From Octadecabacter arcticus 238 (lineage in GTDB: Bacteria; Pseudomonadota; Alphaproteobacteria; Rhodobacterales; Rhodobacteraceae), in the NCBI RefSeq assembly GCF_000155735.2, contig NC_020908.1, positions 4,711,501 through 4,775,500 on the forward strand: DNA of 64,000 bases, given 5' to 3'. The notes below the pieces were generated by a model that saw nothing but the letters and a program-made list of their open reading frames with translations, had not been told where the DNA came from and did not search any database. Position numbers and translations under genes: made by a program. The number at the start of each line of letters is the position of its first letter. The first letter of the stretch is position 1. Positions 1 through 8,383 of the stretch are shown piece after piece.

Positions 1-1
1 C

Positions 2-532
2 GATTTAAGTTCAGCTGATATCAACCTCATGGCGAACGAAAAACGCAGCTTCATGCTGCACGATGCGCTTCATCAACCCGACATCGATTCACTTGCACTA
101 GACTATATATTGATAGATTGCCCGCCATCACTCAACATATTGACAGTGAATGCCATGATTGCTTCGGATGCCGTCGTTGTCCCCCTCCAAAGCGAATTCT
201 TCGCCCTCGAAGGTCTATCGCAATTAATGTTAACAATCCGCGATATCCGCCAGACGGCAAAACCATCGCTTCGCATAGAGGGCGTTGTTCTAACGATGTA
301 CGACAAACGCAACAACCTATGCCAACAAGTAGAGGCAGACGCCCGCGGGAATTTGGGTGACTTAGTGTTTGAAACTGTCATCCCTCGCAATGTCCGACTG
401 AGCGAGGCGCCGTCCTTCGCCCTGCCGATCATCGATTACGACCCTGCATCCAAAGGGTCGCACGCATATCACGCCTTGGCCAAAGAAATTATTGACCGTG
501 AGCGAACCCCAAAAAACCGGAGAGCATCATGA
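2..532 (+). CDS. parA: ParA family chromosome-partitioning ATPase (C-terminal part, gene begins before the window)
   Basis: The frame is open from the window edge, so the N-terminus with the Walker A motif lies outside. The visible 176 residues contain the Walker B-like segment YILIDCPPSLN and the switch region with VPLQSEFFALEGL, both typical of ParA/Soj proteins. ParA binds DNA non-specifically in its ATP form and, with ParB bound at parS, moves replicated origins apart. The stop codon overlaps the parB start by 4 bp (ATGA), indicating translational coupling. The C-terminus appears complete. Identification is firm from family motifs and from parB next door. Confidence 0.95.
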   Translation, partial: DLSSADINLMANEKRSFMLHDALHQPDIDSLALDYILIDCPPSLNILTVNAMIASDAVVVPLQSEFFALEGLSQLMLTIRDIRQTAKPSLRIEGVVLTMYDKRNNLCQQVEADARGNLGDLVFETVIPRNVRLSEAPSFALPIIDYDPASKGSHAYHALAKEIIDRERTPKNRRAS

Positions 533-1419
533 GCACACCTAAGACACCCACCCGCGGCCTTGGTCGTGGGCTTTCCGCCCTCATGTCCGATGTGAACACC
601 CCTCTTGAGGCACCGAAATCTGCACTGAACCCGACGGATCAAACTCTACCAACGGATCAAGTCTATCCTAACCCTGACCAGCCACGCCGCACATTTGATG
701 ATCAGGCGATGGATGATCTAACCGCCTCAATCGCCGAAAAAGGGATCATCCAACCTCTTATTGTGCGCCGAAAGCCATCTGAAAATGGCTCATATGAAAT
801 TGTCGCTGGGGAACGTCGGTGGCGCGCGGCACAACGCGCACAATTGCACGTCGTCCCTGTTATCATTCGTGAATTTACCGACCTCGAAGTCCTAGAAGTC
901 GCAATTATTGAGAACATTCAACGCTCCGACCTCAATGCAATTGATGAAGCGGCTGGATACAAACAGTTGATGGAAAAATTTGGTCGAACCCAAGAGGACA
1001 TGGGAAAAGCGCTTGGTAAAAGCCGCAGCCACATCGCCAATTTAGTGCGCCTCCTCACACTGCCCGCTTCCGTTCAATCTTTTTTGCAAAATGGAACGTT
1101 GTCTGCGGGGCACGCTCGGACCCTCGTCGGACACCCAGATGCAGACAAACTTGCAGCGGAGATCGTCAAGAAAGGGCTCTCCGTTCGAGATGCTGAGAAA
1201 CTTGCGAAGACATCAAAAAATCCAAAAAAGAGCCCTAATTCCGCCGAGACTGTGACGAAAGACGCGGATACGGTTCAGATTGAAAACGATCTGTCTGCGC
1301 ATCTGGGCCTAAAGGTCAACATCGCGCACGTCACAGGACGTGAAAATGGTCAGGTCGTGTTGAACTACCGCGATCTTGAACAATTGGACGACTTGTTGCG
1401 ACTGCTGTCTGGAAGCTAG
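529..1419 (+). CDS. parB: ParB chromosome-partitioning protein
   Basis: This 296-residue protein has the expected ParB layout. The N-terminus carries the short ParA-interacting motif RGLGRGLSALM (residues 9-19). A ParB/Srx-type CTPase domain follows, with GERRWRA at 94-100. A helix-turn-helix region comes next (KFGRTQEDMGKALGKSRSHI, about residues 150-170), then a C-terminal dimerisation segment. It would bind parS sites, spread along DNA as a CTP-dependent clamp and stimulate ParA. It overlaps parA by 4 bp. Its last four bases overlap the convergent hemW gene. No parS site was recognised in the window. Confidence 0.96.
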   Translation: MSTPKTPTRGLGRGLSALMSDVNTPLEAPKSALNPTDQTLPTDQVYPNPDQPRRTFDDQAMDDLTASIAEKGIIQPLIVRRKPSENGSYEIVAGERRWRAAQRAQLHVVPVIIREFTDLEVLEVAIIENIQRSDLNAIDEAAGYKQLMEKFGRTQEDMGKALGKSRSHIANLVRLLTLPASVQSFLQNGTLSAGHARTLVGHPDADKLAAEIVKKGLSVRDAEKLAKTSKNPKKSPNSAETVTKDADTVQIENDLSAHLGLKVNIAHVTGRENGQVVLNYRDLEQLDDLLRLLSGS

Positions 1420-2564
1420 TTTGTCAAAAGATGGCTGATCACGGCGTTTAAGACGGGACGGCCTTGGGCTGTCACAGTCAGCCGGTTTGTAGTCCTTTCG
1501 AGATGACCAATGACCACCAACTCATTGATTTTATTAAATTTATCTGTCATCCAATCCGCCGACATCTCTATGCCTTCAACCATTCTCAACCCCATAAGGA
1601 CACGCTCCTCCAAGATGTCTGATGCCCCAAGGGCAGATCCCGTATCAAGATCCAAAGCACCGGATTCAACCTGCGCAATCCACATGCCAGGGCTCTTCAC
1701 GCAAACAGTTTCACGGCGGACACCGTCCAATGTAAGTCGGCCGTGAGCCCCAGGTCCGATTCCAGCCCAATCGCCTGACTGCCAATAAATCAAATTATGG
1801 CGGCTCTCCTGGCCTATTTTCGCGTGGTTAGACACTTCATAGGCGGGCAATCCAGCCTTCTCGCATGCGTCTTGCGTGACATCCCAAAGATCCGCACCAA
1901 GATCTTCGTTTGGCAATCCTCGCAGTAGTCCACGCTTGAATCTGTCGCCAAACGCAGTCCCGTCCTCAACAGTCAATTGATACAATGACAGATGATCTGG
2001 TTCAAATTCCAGTGCGCGAGTTAACTCGGCCTGCCATTGCCCAACGCTCTGGTCTTGGCGCGCATAAATCAGATCGAAACTAACCCGATCAAACGTTGTT
2101 CTCGCAATTTCCACTGCGGCCATTGCTTCATCTGCAGAATGTAGACGACCCAAGGCCTTCAAATCGGCATCGTTCAACGCCTGAACGCCCACAGACACAC
2201 GATTCACGCCGGCGGCGTAATACCCCGCAAACCGCTGGGCCTCTATTGATGTTGGATTCGCCTCAAGTGTGACCTCAAGATCGTTGGCTAACCTCCAACG
2301 TTTCTGGATGCGCGTTAAAATCCGATCAACCGTAGACACGTCCATCATACTGGGTGTGCCACCGCCAAAGAACACCGAATTCAGAACGCGATCACCGGTC
2401 ATATCCGCAATGCGGTCGATTTCTTTCTCGAACGCGGCCGCCCAGCGTGTTTGGTCGACTGACGCGACAACGTGAGAATTAAAGTCGCAATAGGGGCATT
2501 TCGCCTGGCAAAACGGCCAATGAATATAAAGCCCGAACCCCCCGAATTCCAAAGCGTCAGGCAA
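1416..2564 (-). CDS. hemW: Radical SAM haem chaperone HemW
   Basis: The 382-residue protein starts with the radical SAM cluster motif CxxxCxxC (C19, C23, C26 in PFCQAKCPYCDF), followed by FFGGGTPS and VSVGVQALND. These distinguish the HemN/HemW superfamily. The extended N-terminus typical of true coproporphyrinogen dehydrogenase HemN is absent, and the single-Phe-type motif fits HemW, which transfers haem to membrane respiratory proteins. It is last in a minus-strand operon rph-rdgB-hemW, overlapping rdgB by 8 bp. Older annotations often call this gene an oxygen-independent coproporphyrinogen III oxidase; that activity is unlikely here. Confidence 0.92.
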   Translation of the reverse strand: MPDALEFGGFGLYIHWPFCQAKCPYCDFNSHVVASVDQTRWAAAFEKEIDRIADMTGDRVLNSVFFGGGTPSMMDVSTVDRILTRIQKRWRLANDLEVTLEANPTSIEAQRFAGYYAAGVNRVSVGVQALNDADLKALGRLHSADEAMAAVEIARTTFDRVSFDLIYARQDQSVGQWQAELTRALEFEPDHLSLYQLTVEDGTAFGDRFKRGLLRGLPNEDLGADLWDVTQDACEKAGLPAYEVSNHAKIGQESRHNLIYWQSGDWAGIGPGAHGRLTLDGVRRETVCVKSPGMWIAQVESGALDLDTGSALGASDILEERVLMGLRMVEGIEMSADWMTDKFNKINELVVIGHLERTTNRLTVTAQGRPVLNAVISHLLTN

Positions 2565-3165
2565 AACAGCCCTCGATCAACTTCGCAAACGCGTCCGCAC
2601 GGTGGCTGATCCTGTTCTTCTCGAACCGGTCCATTTCACCAAACGTCTGCTCAAAACTGTCAGGCTGAAAAATCGGGTCATAACCATGCCCTTGATCGCC
2701 CCGCATCGGCCAAACCAAACGACCGGGCATCACGCCCTCAAAAACTTCGTCGTGACCGTCAGGCCACGCCAAAACCAAACAACACCGAAATTGCGCCAAT
2801 CTTGGCTCAGGTGCTCTGCGCGACTCCAACTCATCCCACGTCCGCGTCATCGCCTTAACAAAATCGCGTCCGTTCGAGGTTTCGGCCCAGTCTGCCGTAT
2901 AGACGCCAGGTGCACCATCCAATCCATCCACAGTTATGCCGCTGTCATCTGACAAAGCAGGCAAACCTGTTGCTTTTGTCGCTGCATGGGCCTTGATCCG
3001 CGCGTTTCCGACAAACGTCGTCTCGGTCTCTTCCGGCTCAGGGAGGCCGTGATCCGCGTTCGATGATACCGCAACCCCGTAGGGCGACAACAAATCTGCA
3101 ATCTCAACAAGTTTGCCGTGATTGTGCGTTGCAATCAGAAGGTCCGTCCCGTCAAACCTACGCAT
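2557..3165 (-). CDS. rdgB: Non-canonical purine NTP pyrophosphatase (RdgB/HAM1)
   Basis: At 202 residues it is the normal length for the Ham1 family. THNHGKLVEI near residues 13-22 is the substrate-binding N-terminal motif, ALSDDSGI near residue 70 carries the catalytic and metal-binding acids, and GHGYDPIFQPD lies in the conserved C-terminal part. The enzyme hydrolyses ITP, dITP and XTP to monophosphates and so keeps deaminated purines out of nucleic acids. Its start codon shares one base with the rph stop codon, and it overlaps hemW downstream, so the three genes are probably co-transcribed. Confidence 0.95.
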   Translation of the reverse strand: MRRFDGTDLLIATHNHGKLVEIADLLSPYGVAVSSNADHGLPEPEETETTFVGNARIKAHAATKATGLPALSDDSGITVDGLDGAPGVYTADWAETSNGRDFVKAMTRTWDELESRRAPEPRLAQFRCCLVLAWPDGHDEVFEGVMPGRLVWPMRGDQGHGYDPIFQPDSFEQTFGEMDRFEKNRISHRADAFAKLIEGCFA

Positions 3166-3872
3166 TAACCAACTGCCGCAATCTGCGCCGCCGTCAGCTC
3201 CGCAATGCCCTTATCGGCCAAATCCATCATCGCGTTCATCTGATCACGCGAAAACGTCGATCCCTCAGCAGACATCTGGATCTCAATCAGCTTATCCCCG
3301 GTCATAACGAAGTTTCCGTCAACGCCCGCCTCGGAATCCTCAGGGTAATCCAAATCCAGGACCGACTGACCTGCATAAATACCACATGACACCGCAGCCA
3401 CCGGAATCAACAATGGGTCCGAAATCACGTCACCCGCCTTCATCAACTTCTGTACAGCCAGCTTTAACGCAACCCACCCGCCAGTGATTGACGCACAACG
3501 CGTCCCCCCATCGGCCTGAATAACATCGCAATCGATAATGATCTGACGTTCTCCCAATGCCACCCGATCAACTCCCGCGCGCAACGACCGACCGATCAAA
3601 CGCTGGATTTCTTGCGTCCGCCCACTTTGACCGTTCTTGGCTTCACGGCGCATCCGCGTGTTCGTGGCCCGTGGCAACATGCCGTATTCCGCCGTCACCC
3701 AGCCAAGACCGGAATTTTTCAAGAACGGCGGCACGCGCTCGTCAATCGACGCGGTACACAGGACATGGGTGTCACCGCATTTGATCAGGCACGACCCCTC
3801 GGCATGACGGGTTACATTAACCTCAATTGAAATCGACCGCATTTCATCAATTTTTCGTCCTGAGGGGCGCAT
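3165..3872 (-). CDS. rph: Ribonuclease PH
   Basis: The 235-residue product matches RNase PH length. Key segments are [12 protein letters not shown] at the start, [31 protein letters not shown] and the acidic catalytic segment [14 protein letters not shown]. The enzyme trims tRNA 3' ends by phosphorolysis. The frame is open upstream to 4010, but the start at 3872 is preferred because a good ribosome-binding site (AAAGGAT) lies just before it and family members begin with this sequence. It is divergent from hrcA with a 116-bp gap. It heads the minus-strand operon with rdgB and hemW. Confidence 0.95.
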   Translation of the reverse strand: MRPSGRKIDEMRSISIEVNVTRHAEGSCLIKCGDTHVLCTASIDERVPPFLKNSGLGWVTAEYGMLPRATNTRMRREAKNGQSGRTQEIQRLIGRSLRAGVDRVALGERQIIIDCDVIQADGGTRCASITGGWVALKLAVQKLMKAGDVISDPLLIPVAAVSCGIYAGQSVLDLDYPEDSEAGVDGNFVMTGDKLIEIQMSAEGSTFSRDQMNAMMDLADKGIAELTAAQIAAVG

Positions 3873-3988
3873 CGCATCATCCTTTAATGAGTTTGCATCC
3901 CGATACGCCTCACCGCACATAATTCCAACCCCGATTGACCTTCGTGCATCCATACGCCAAGTTGCCGATGCCCTAGGGAAAGCCCGCA

Positions 3989-5053
3989 ATGTCAGATCAG
4001 ACACCAACACTTGACGACATGAACGCCCGCTCCCGCGAGGTGTTTCGCCGTGTCGTCGAAGGCTATCTCGAAACAGGTGTGCCCGTTGGCTCCCGCACGC
4101 TTACTCAAAGCCTGTCTGAACAAGTCAGCGCAGCAACGATCCGCAGTGTTATGCAAGACCTTGAACAGCTTGGCCTAATTGGCAGTCCGCATATCAGTGC
4201 GGGCCGTATTCCGACGCAACAGGGTCTTCGGATGTTCGTCGACGGCATTCTGGAAGTCGGCGATCTGGATGGTGGTGACCGCGAAAAGATCGACCAAACG
4301 TTGGGCTCCAATGACAGCGATGTCGGCACCCTCCTCGACCGTGTCGGGTCGGCGTTATCTGGTGTGACCCGTGGCGCGAGCCTTGTTTTCACGCCAAAAC
4401 ACGAAGAAGCGCCGATAAAACATGTCGAATTTGTCAGTCTAGCTGCGGACCGCGCGCTTGTGGTGTTGGTCTTTGCAGATGGCCACGTTGAAAACCGCCT
4501 TTTTACGCCTCCGCCCGGTCAAACCCCGTCGTCCATGCGCGAAGCCACAAATTTCATCAATTCCGTCGCAGAGGGGCGCACGCTCTCCGAACTCGGCGTT
4601 GCAATCGCCCATGAGGTAAAATCCCGCCGTCTCGAAATTGACGTTCTCGCACGAGAGCTCATCGATTCTGGCGCCGCCATGTGGGAAAATAAAGGCGAAT
4701 CAGCCGAACGCTTGATTGTACGAGGCCACGGAAACCTAATTTCCGACGAAGACCACAAAGATCTCGACCGCATTCGTACCCTGTTTGATGACCTTGAACG
4801 GAAACGTGATATCGCGGATTTCCTTGAATTGACCGATACAGGCGAGGGCGTTCGCATTTTCATTGGGTCAGAGAACAAACTTTTCTCACTTACGGGTTCA
4901 TCTTTGGTGGTTTCACCTTATATGAACGCAGACCGAAAGATTGTTGGTGCGGTCGGGGTCATTGGACCCACGCGCTTGAACTATGGGCGCATTGTGCCGA
5001 TTGTGGATTACACCGCGCAGCTGGTTGGGAAACTGATCTCTGATCGTGGATAA
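3989..5053 (+). CDS. hrcA: Heat-inducible transcription repressor HrcA
   Basis: The 354-residue protein has the HrcA winged-helix N-terminus ([20 protein letters not shown], then [16 protein letters not shown] and [15 protein letters not shown]). It also has the C-terminal segment [38 protein letters not shown], which is nearly invariant in the family (only parts are needed for recognition). HrcA represses groESL and related chaperone genes by binding CIRCE elements and is folded with GroEL help. I found no CIRCE inverted repeat in the 116-bp gap to rph, so autoregulation through CIRCE is not supported here. grpE follows 12 bp downstream. Confidence 0.95.
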   Translation: MSDQTPTLDDMNARSREVFRRVVEGYLETGVPVGSRTLTQSLSEQVSAATIRSVMQDLEQLGLIGSPHISAGRIPTQQGLRMFVDGILEVGDLDGGDREKIDQTLGSNDSDVGTLLDRVGSALSGVTRGASLVFTPKHEEAPIKHVEFVSLAADRALVVLVFADGHVENRLFTPPPGQTPSSMREATNFINSVAEGRTLSELGVAIAHEVKSRRLEIDVLARELIDSGAAMWENKGESAERLIVRGHGNLISDEDHKDLDRIRTLFDDLERKRDIADFLELTDTGEGVRIFIGSENKLFSLTGSSLVVSPYMNADRKIVGAVGVIGPTRLNYGRIVPIVDYTAQLVGKLISDRG

Positions 5054-5065
5054 GGGACGTAAACT

Positions 5066-5638
5066 ATGGCTGAAAACGAAAACGAAAACAATTTCCTCGA
5101 TGATATCATGTCTGACCCGAATGTCGGGCCAGAGGATGAGATGACTCTGGATGAGATGATCGCCGAAGATGACAATATTGTCGCCTTGAAGACGGAGATG
5201 TCACAACTCAAAGATGGCTACATGCGCGCGCTCGCAGATGTCGAAAATTCGCGTAAACGTGCGGACCGTGACCGTCGTGAGGCCGAAAACTATGGTGGGT
5301 CCCGCCTCGCCCGTGACTTGCTCCCGATCTATGACAATCTTGAGCGTGCGCTTAAGATGAACAAAGAAGACGGTAAAGACGGTGACAAGGCCTTGCTCGA
5401 AGGCGTCGAACTCACAATGCGTGCTCTCGTTGGTGTGTTCAAGAAGCACGGAATCGACCCTATTGTGGCCGAAGTCGGCGAACGGTTCGATCCGCAAATC
5501 CACGAAGCGATGTTCGAAGCACCTCTGCCTGGAACTAAAGCTGGCGACATTATTCAGGTCGCCTCAACCGGTTTCATGCTGCACGACCGCCTGCTGCGCC
5601 CCGCGCAAGTTGGGGTGTCTTCAGCGCCTAAGGCTTAA
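5066..5638 (+). CDS. grpE: GrpE nucleotide-exchange factor for DnaK
   Basis: The 190-residue protein has an acidic N-terminal tail, a long coiled-coil region (about residues 45-95, including DVENSRKRADRDRREAE) and the C-terminal beta domain. That domain carries the family signature GVFKKHGIDPI and FDPQIHEAMFEAP. GrpE dimers release ADP from DnaK. The gene follows hrcA closely, a common alphaproteobacterial arrangement, while the partners dnaJ and dnaK lie at the far end of this window. Its last 11 bases overlap the convergent mutS gene. Confidence 0.95.
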   Translation: MAENENENNFLDDIMSDPNVGPEDEMTLDEMIAEDDNIVALKTEMSQLKDGYMRALADVENSRKRADRDRREAENYGGSRLARDLLPIYDNLERALKMNKEDGKDGDKALLEGVELTMRALVGVFKKHGIDPIVAEVGERFDPQIHEAMFEAPLPGTKAGDIIQVASTGFMLHDRLLRPAQVGVSSAPKA

Positions 5639-8246
5639 CCAACCCACGCAGTTCATAGATCAGATTGAGCGCGTCTTTCGGGCTCAGATCATCGGGCATA
5701 ACATCTTTCAGTCGCGCCTCCACCTCGGAAGGCGCGGTTTTTTGTGGGGCTGGCGCAGGTGTTGCGCTGAACAGCGGAAGATCATCAATGACCGCCTTCT
5801 GTTTTCCCTCACGCTCGCCTCTTTCCAAGGCTTCCAAAACAACCTTGGCCCGTGCAACAACCGACGCGGGCAGCCCCGCCAGTCGCGCAACCTGCACACC
5901 ATAAGATCGATCCGCTGTGCCACGCTTCACTTCATGGAGGAAAATCACATCCCCCTCCCATTCCTTGACGGTCACAGTTGCATTCGCCACGCCGTCCAAC
6001 TTGTCGGATAGACCCGTCATCTCGTGGTAGTGAGTGGCGAACAGCGCGCGGCATCGGTTAATGTCGTGCAAATGTTCCAACGTCGCCCAAGCAATCGACA
6101 GGCCATCATAGGTCGCGGTGCCGCGCCCGATCTCATCCAAAATCACCAATGCCCGGTCGTCTGCTTGGTTCAATATCGCAGCGGTCTCTACCATCTCAAC
6201 CATGAAGGTCGATTGACCCTTACTCAGATCATCAGACGCCCCGACACGGCTGAAAACTTGGCTCACGATCCCAATCGTCGCTGATTTCGCAGGAACGAAC
6301 GCGCCCATTTGCGCCAAAACCGCAATCAGGGCGTTCTGCCGCAGATAAGTCGATTTACCCGCCATGTTGGGTCCGGTTAGCAACCAAATTTGCTCATCTC
6401 TTAAGTCACAATCGTTCGCCACAAACTGTGTCCCGCTCGGCTTCAAGGCGGCCTCGACCACGGGATGACGCCCGTCCGTAATCAAAAATTCACGTTCCGT
6501 CGTCATTGTTGGTCGAACCCAGCCCTCCTCGCGCGCCAAACGCGCCAAAGCCGCGCTCAAATCAAACTCCGCAAGCGCACGTGCGAGGGTGAACAACATC
6601 GGCGCCTGCGCAATTATCGCGCCTACTATGAAAGAATAGAGCCGCTTTTCAATTTCCAGACACCGTCCACCCGCATTCAAAATTCGCGTTTCAAGCTCCG
6701 ACAGCTCGACCGTGGTAAACCGAACTTGGTTGGCCGTGGTTTGGCGATGGATGAATGTCTCCGACAGCTGTGCGGCCAACATTTTTGCTGAATGGGTTGC
6801 TGTGACCTCGATGAAATACCCCAGCACGTTATTATGTTTGATCTTCAATCCAGTAACGCCCGCTTCTTGCGCATAACGGCTCTGTAACGCGGCAATAACG
6901 GACCGGCCTTCATCCCTAAGGGATCGGAATTCATCCAGCTCAGTGTCATATCCGCTCGCAATAAAACCGCCATCGCGCGCAAGCAGCGGCGGTTCAGCAA
7001 CCAACGCGTCATCCAACAACTTTAGCAAAACGTCCTGACCGACCAAATCCCGCGCTGCGGCTGCCAATGCGTCAGGCATGTCGTCTGGCAACATGTCGGC
7101 GATGACTGTCGCCTGCTCAATAGCGCTGCGAATGGCCGTCATGTCCCGTGGTCCACCCCGATCCATCGACAGGCGTGACAAAGCGCGGTCCAGATCAGGC
7201 ACTTCGCGCAACCTATCGTCCAAAAACGCGGCCACATCACCGTTGTCCAAGCACCAAGCAACTGCATCCTGCCGCGCGCCAATCTCGGCCAAATTGCGCG
7301 ATGGGGATGAAAGCCGCCGTTCTAACAACCGCGCGCCGCCAGCTGTTTGTGTGCGATCAATCACCGACAACAATGATCCTGCGCGGCCGCCATTCATTCC
7401 CCGCGTTAACTCTAACGACTTTCTCGTTGACGCATCAATCTGCATTGCCGCTTCGCGTTTTTCGCGCACTGGCGCACGCAACAGCGGCAGTTTTCCTTTT
7501 TGCGTGATATCAAGGTATTCTACCACCGCTGACAAAGCAGCCACTTCAGCCCGTGTGAACGCACCAAATCCATCCAAGGATGAAACGCCATAGACAAGAC
7601 ACAGGCGTTTTTCACCGTTTGTGCTGTCGAACGCCGCATTGCCAAGAACTGTCACCGCTGCGCCAGAATCCTCAACGATGGTGCCGAAATCCGCCTCACC
7701 CACATCGCTCAACAGAACCTCTTTCGGGTTCAGCCTCGCCAGTTCCGGTCCAAGCCCTGCCCCGTCACAGCCAAGCACCGAAAAAGCACCCGTTGAAATG
7801 TCGACCCACGCCAATGCCCCGTCGCCACGAACGCTTGCATAGGCTGCCAAAAAATTATGGCGCCGTGCATCAAGCAACGAATCCTCTGTGAGCGTTCCAG
7901 GTGTCACAACCCGCGTGACGCCCCGATTAACGATAGATTTATACCCGCGCTTTTTCGCCTCCGCTGGACTTTCCAATTGCTCGCAAACAGCAACGCGGTG
8001 CCCTTTGCGGATCAGCGTCAGCAGATATCCCTCTGCGGCATGATACGGTACACCGCACATGGCGATATCACCGCCTAAATGTTTGCCGCGTTTGGTCAGC
8101 GCAATATCCAACGCGCCCGCAGCAGCTACCGCGTCATCAAAGAACAGCTCATAGAAATCGCCCATCCGGTAGAACAACAGCGCGTCGGGATGATCTGCCT
8201 TGATTTCAAGATACTGCACCATCATCGGTGTCACATTGCTGTTCAT
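5628..8246 (-). CDS. mutS: DNA mismatch repair protein MutS
   Basis: The 872-residue protein shows the N-terminal mismatch-recognition motif with FYRMGDFYELFFDDA (Phe-X-Glu) near residue 25. The Walker A motif TGPNMAGKST is near residue 625, with LILDEIGRGT-type Walker B (ALVILDEIGRGTATYDG) and ATHYHEM downstream. It recognises base mismatches and small loops after replication and recruits MutL. The gene is complete and monocistronic here. It ends by overlapping grpE by 11 bp in convergent orientation, with no obvious terminator between them. It appears intact, so the many small indels elsewhere in the window are not explained by a visibly broken mutS. Confidence 0.96.
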   Translation of the reverse strand: MNSNVTPMMVQYLEIKADHPDALLFYRMGDFYELFFDDAVAAAGALDIALTKRGKHLGGDIAMCGVPYHAAEGYLLTLIRKGHRVAVCEQLESPAEAKKRGYKSIVNRGVTRVVTPGTLTEDSLLDARRHNFLAAYASVRGDGALAWVDISTGAFSVLGCDGAGLGPELARLNPKEVLLSDVGEADFGTIVEDSGAAVTVLGNAAFDSTNGEKRLCLVYGVSSLDGFGAFTRAEVAALSAVVEYLDITQKGKLPLLRAPVREKREAAMQIDASTRKSLELTRGMNGGRAGSLLSVIDRTQTAGGARLLERRLSSPSRNLAEIGARQDAVAWCLDNGDVAAFLDDRLREVPDLDRALSRLSMDRGGPRDMTAIRSAIEQATVIADMLPDDMPDALAAAARDLVGQDVLLKLLDDALVAEPPLLARDGGFIASGYDTELDEFRSLRDEGRSVIAALQSRYAQEAGVTGLKIKHNNVLGYFIEVTATHSAKMLAAQLSETFIHRQTTANQVRFTTVELSELETRILNAGGRCLEIEKRLYSFIVGAIIAQAPMLFTLARALAEFDLSAALARLAREEGWVRPTMTTEREFLITDGRHPVVEAALKPSGTQFVANDCDLRDEQIWLLTGPNMAGKSTYLRQNALIAVLAQMGAFVPAKSATIGIVSQVFSRVGASDDLSKGQSTFMVEMVETAAILNQADDRALVILDEIGRGTATYDGLSIAWATLEHLHDINRCRALFATHYHEMTGLSDKLDGVANATVTVKEWEGDVIFLHEVKRGTADRSYGVQVARLAGLPASVVARAKVVLEALERGEREGKQKAVIDDLPLFSATPAPAPQKTAPSEVEARLKDVMPDDLSPKDALNLIYELRGLVKP

Positions 8247-8383
8247 AAATCCCCCTGATGCTGTCTGCGCAACCTACCGAGCCTATGTTAGCGACGAAAG
8301 CGCAAAAACCGCCCATTGCGGGGATCAAGCGGCGCCCCTATCAAGGTTCGGACGCAGGACCAGGAAATGGCGGAGAGTATCAG

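Noticed and set aside
3873..3988. CIRCE element controlling hrcA
   Set aside because: No TTAGCACTC/GAGTGCTAA-type inverted repeat could be found in the gap.
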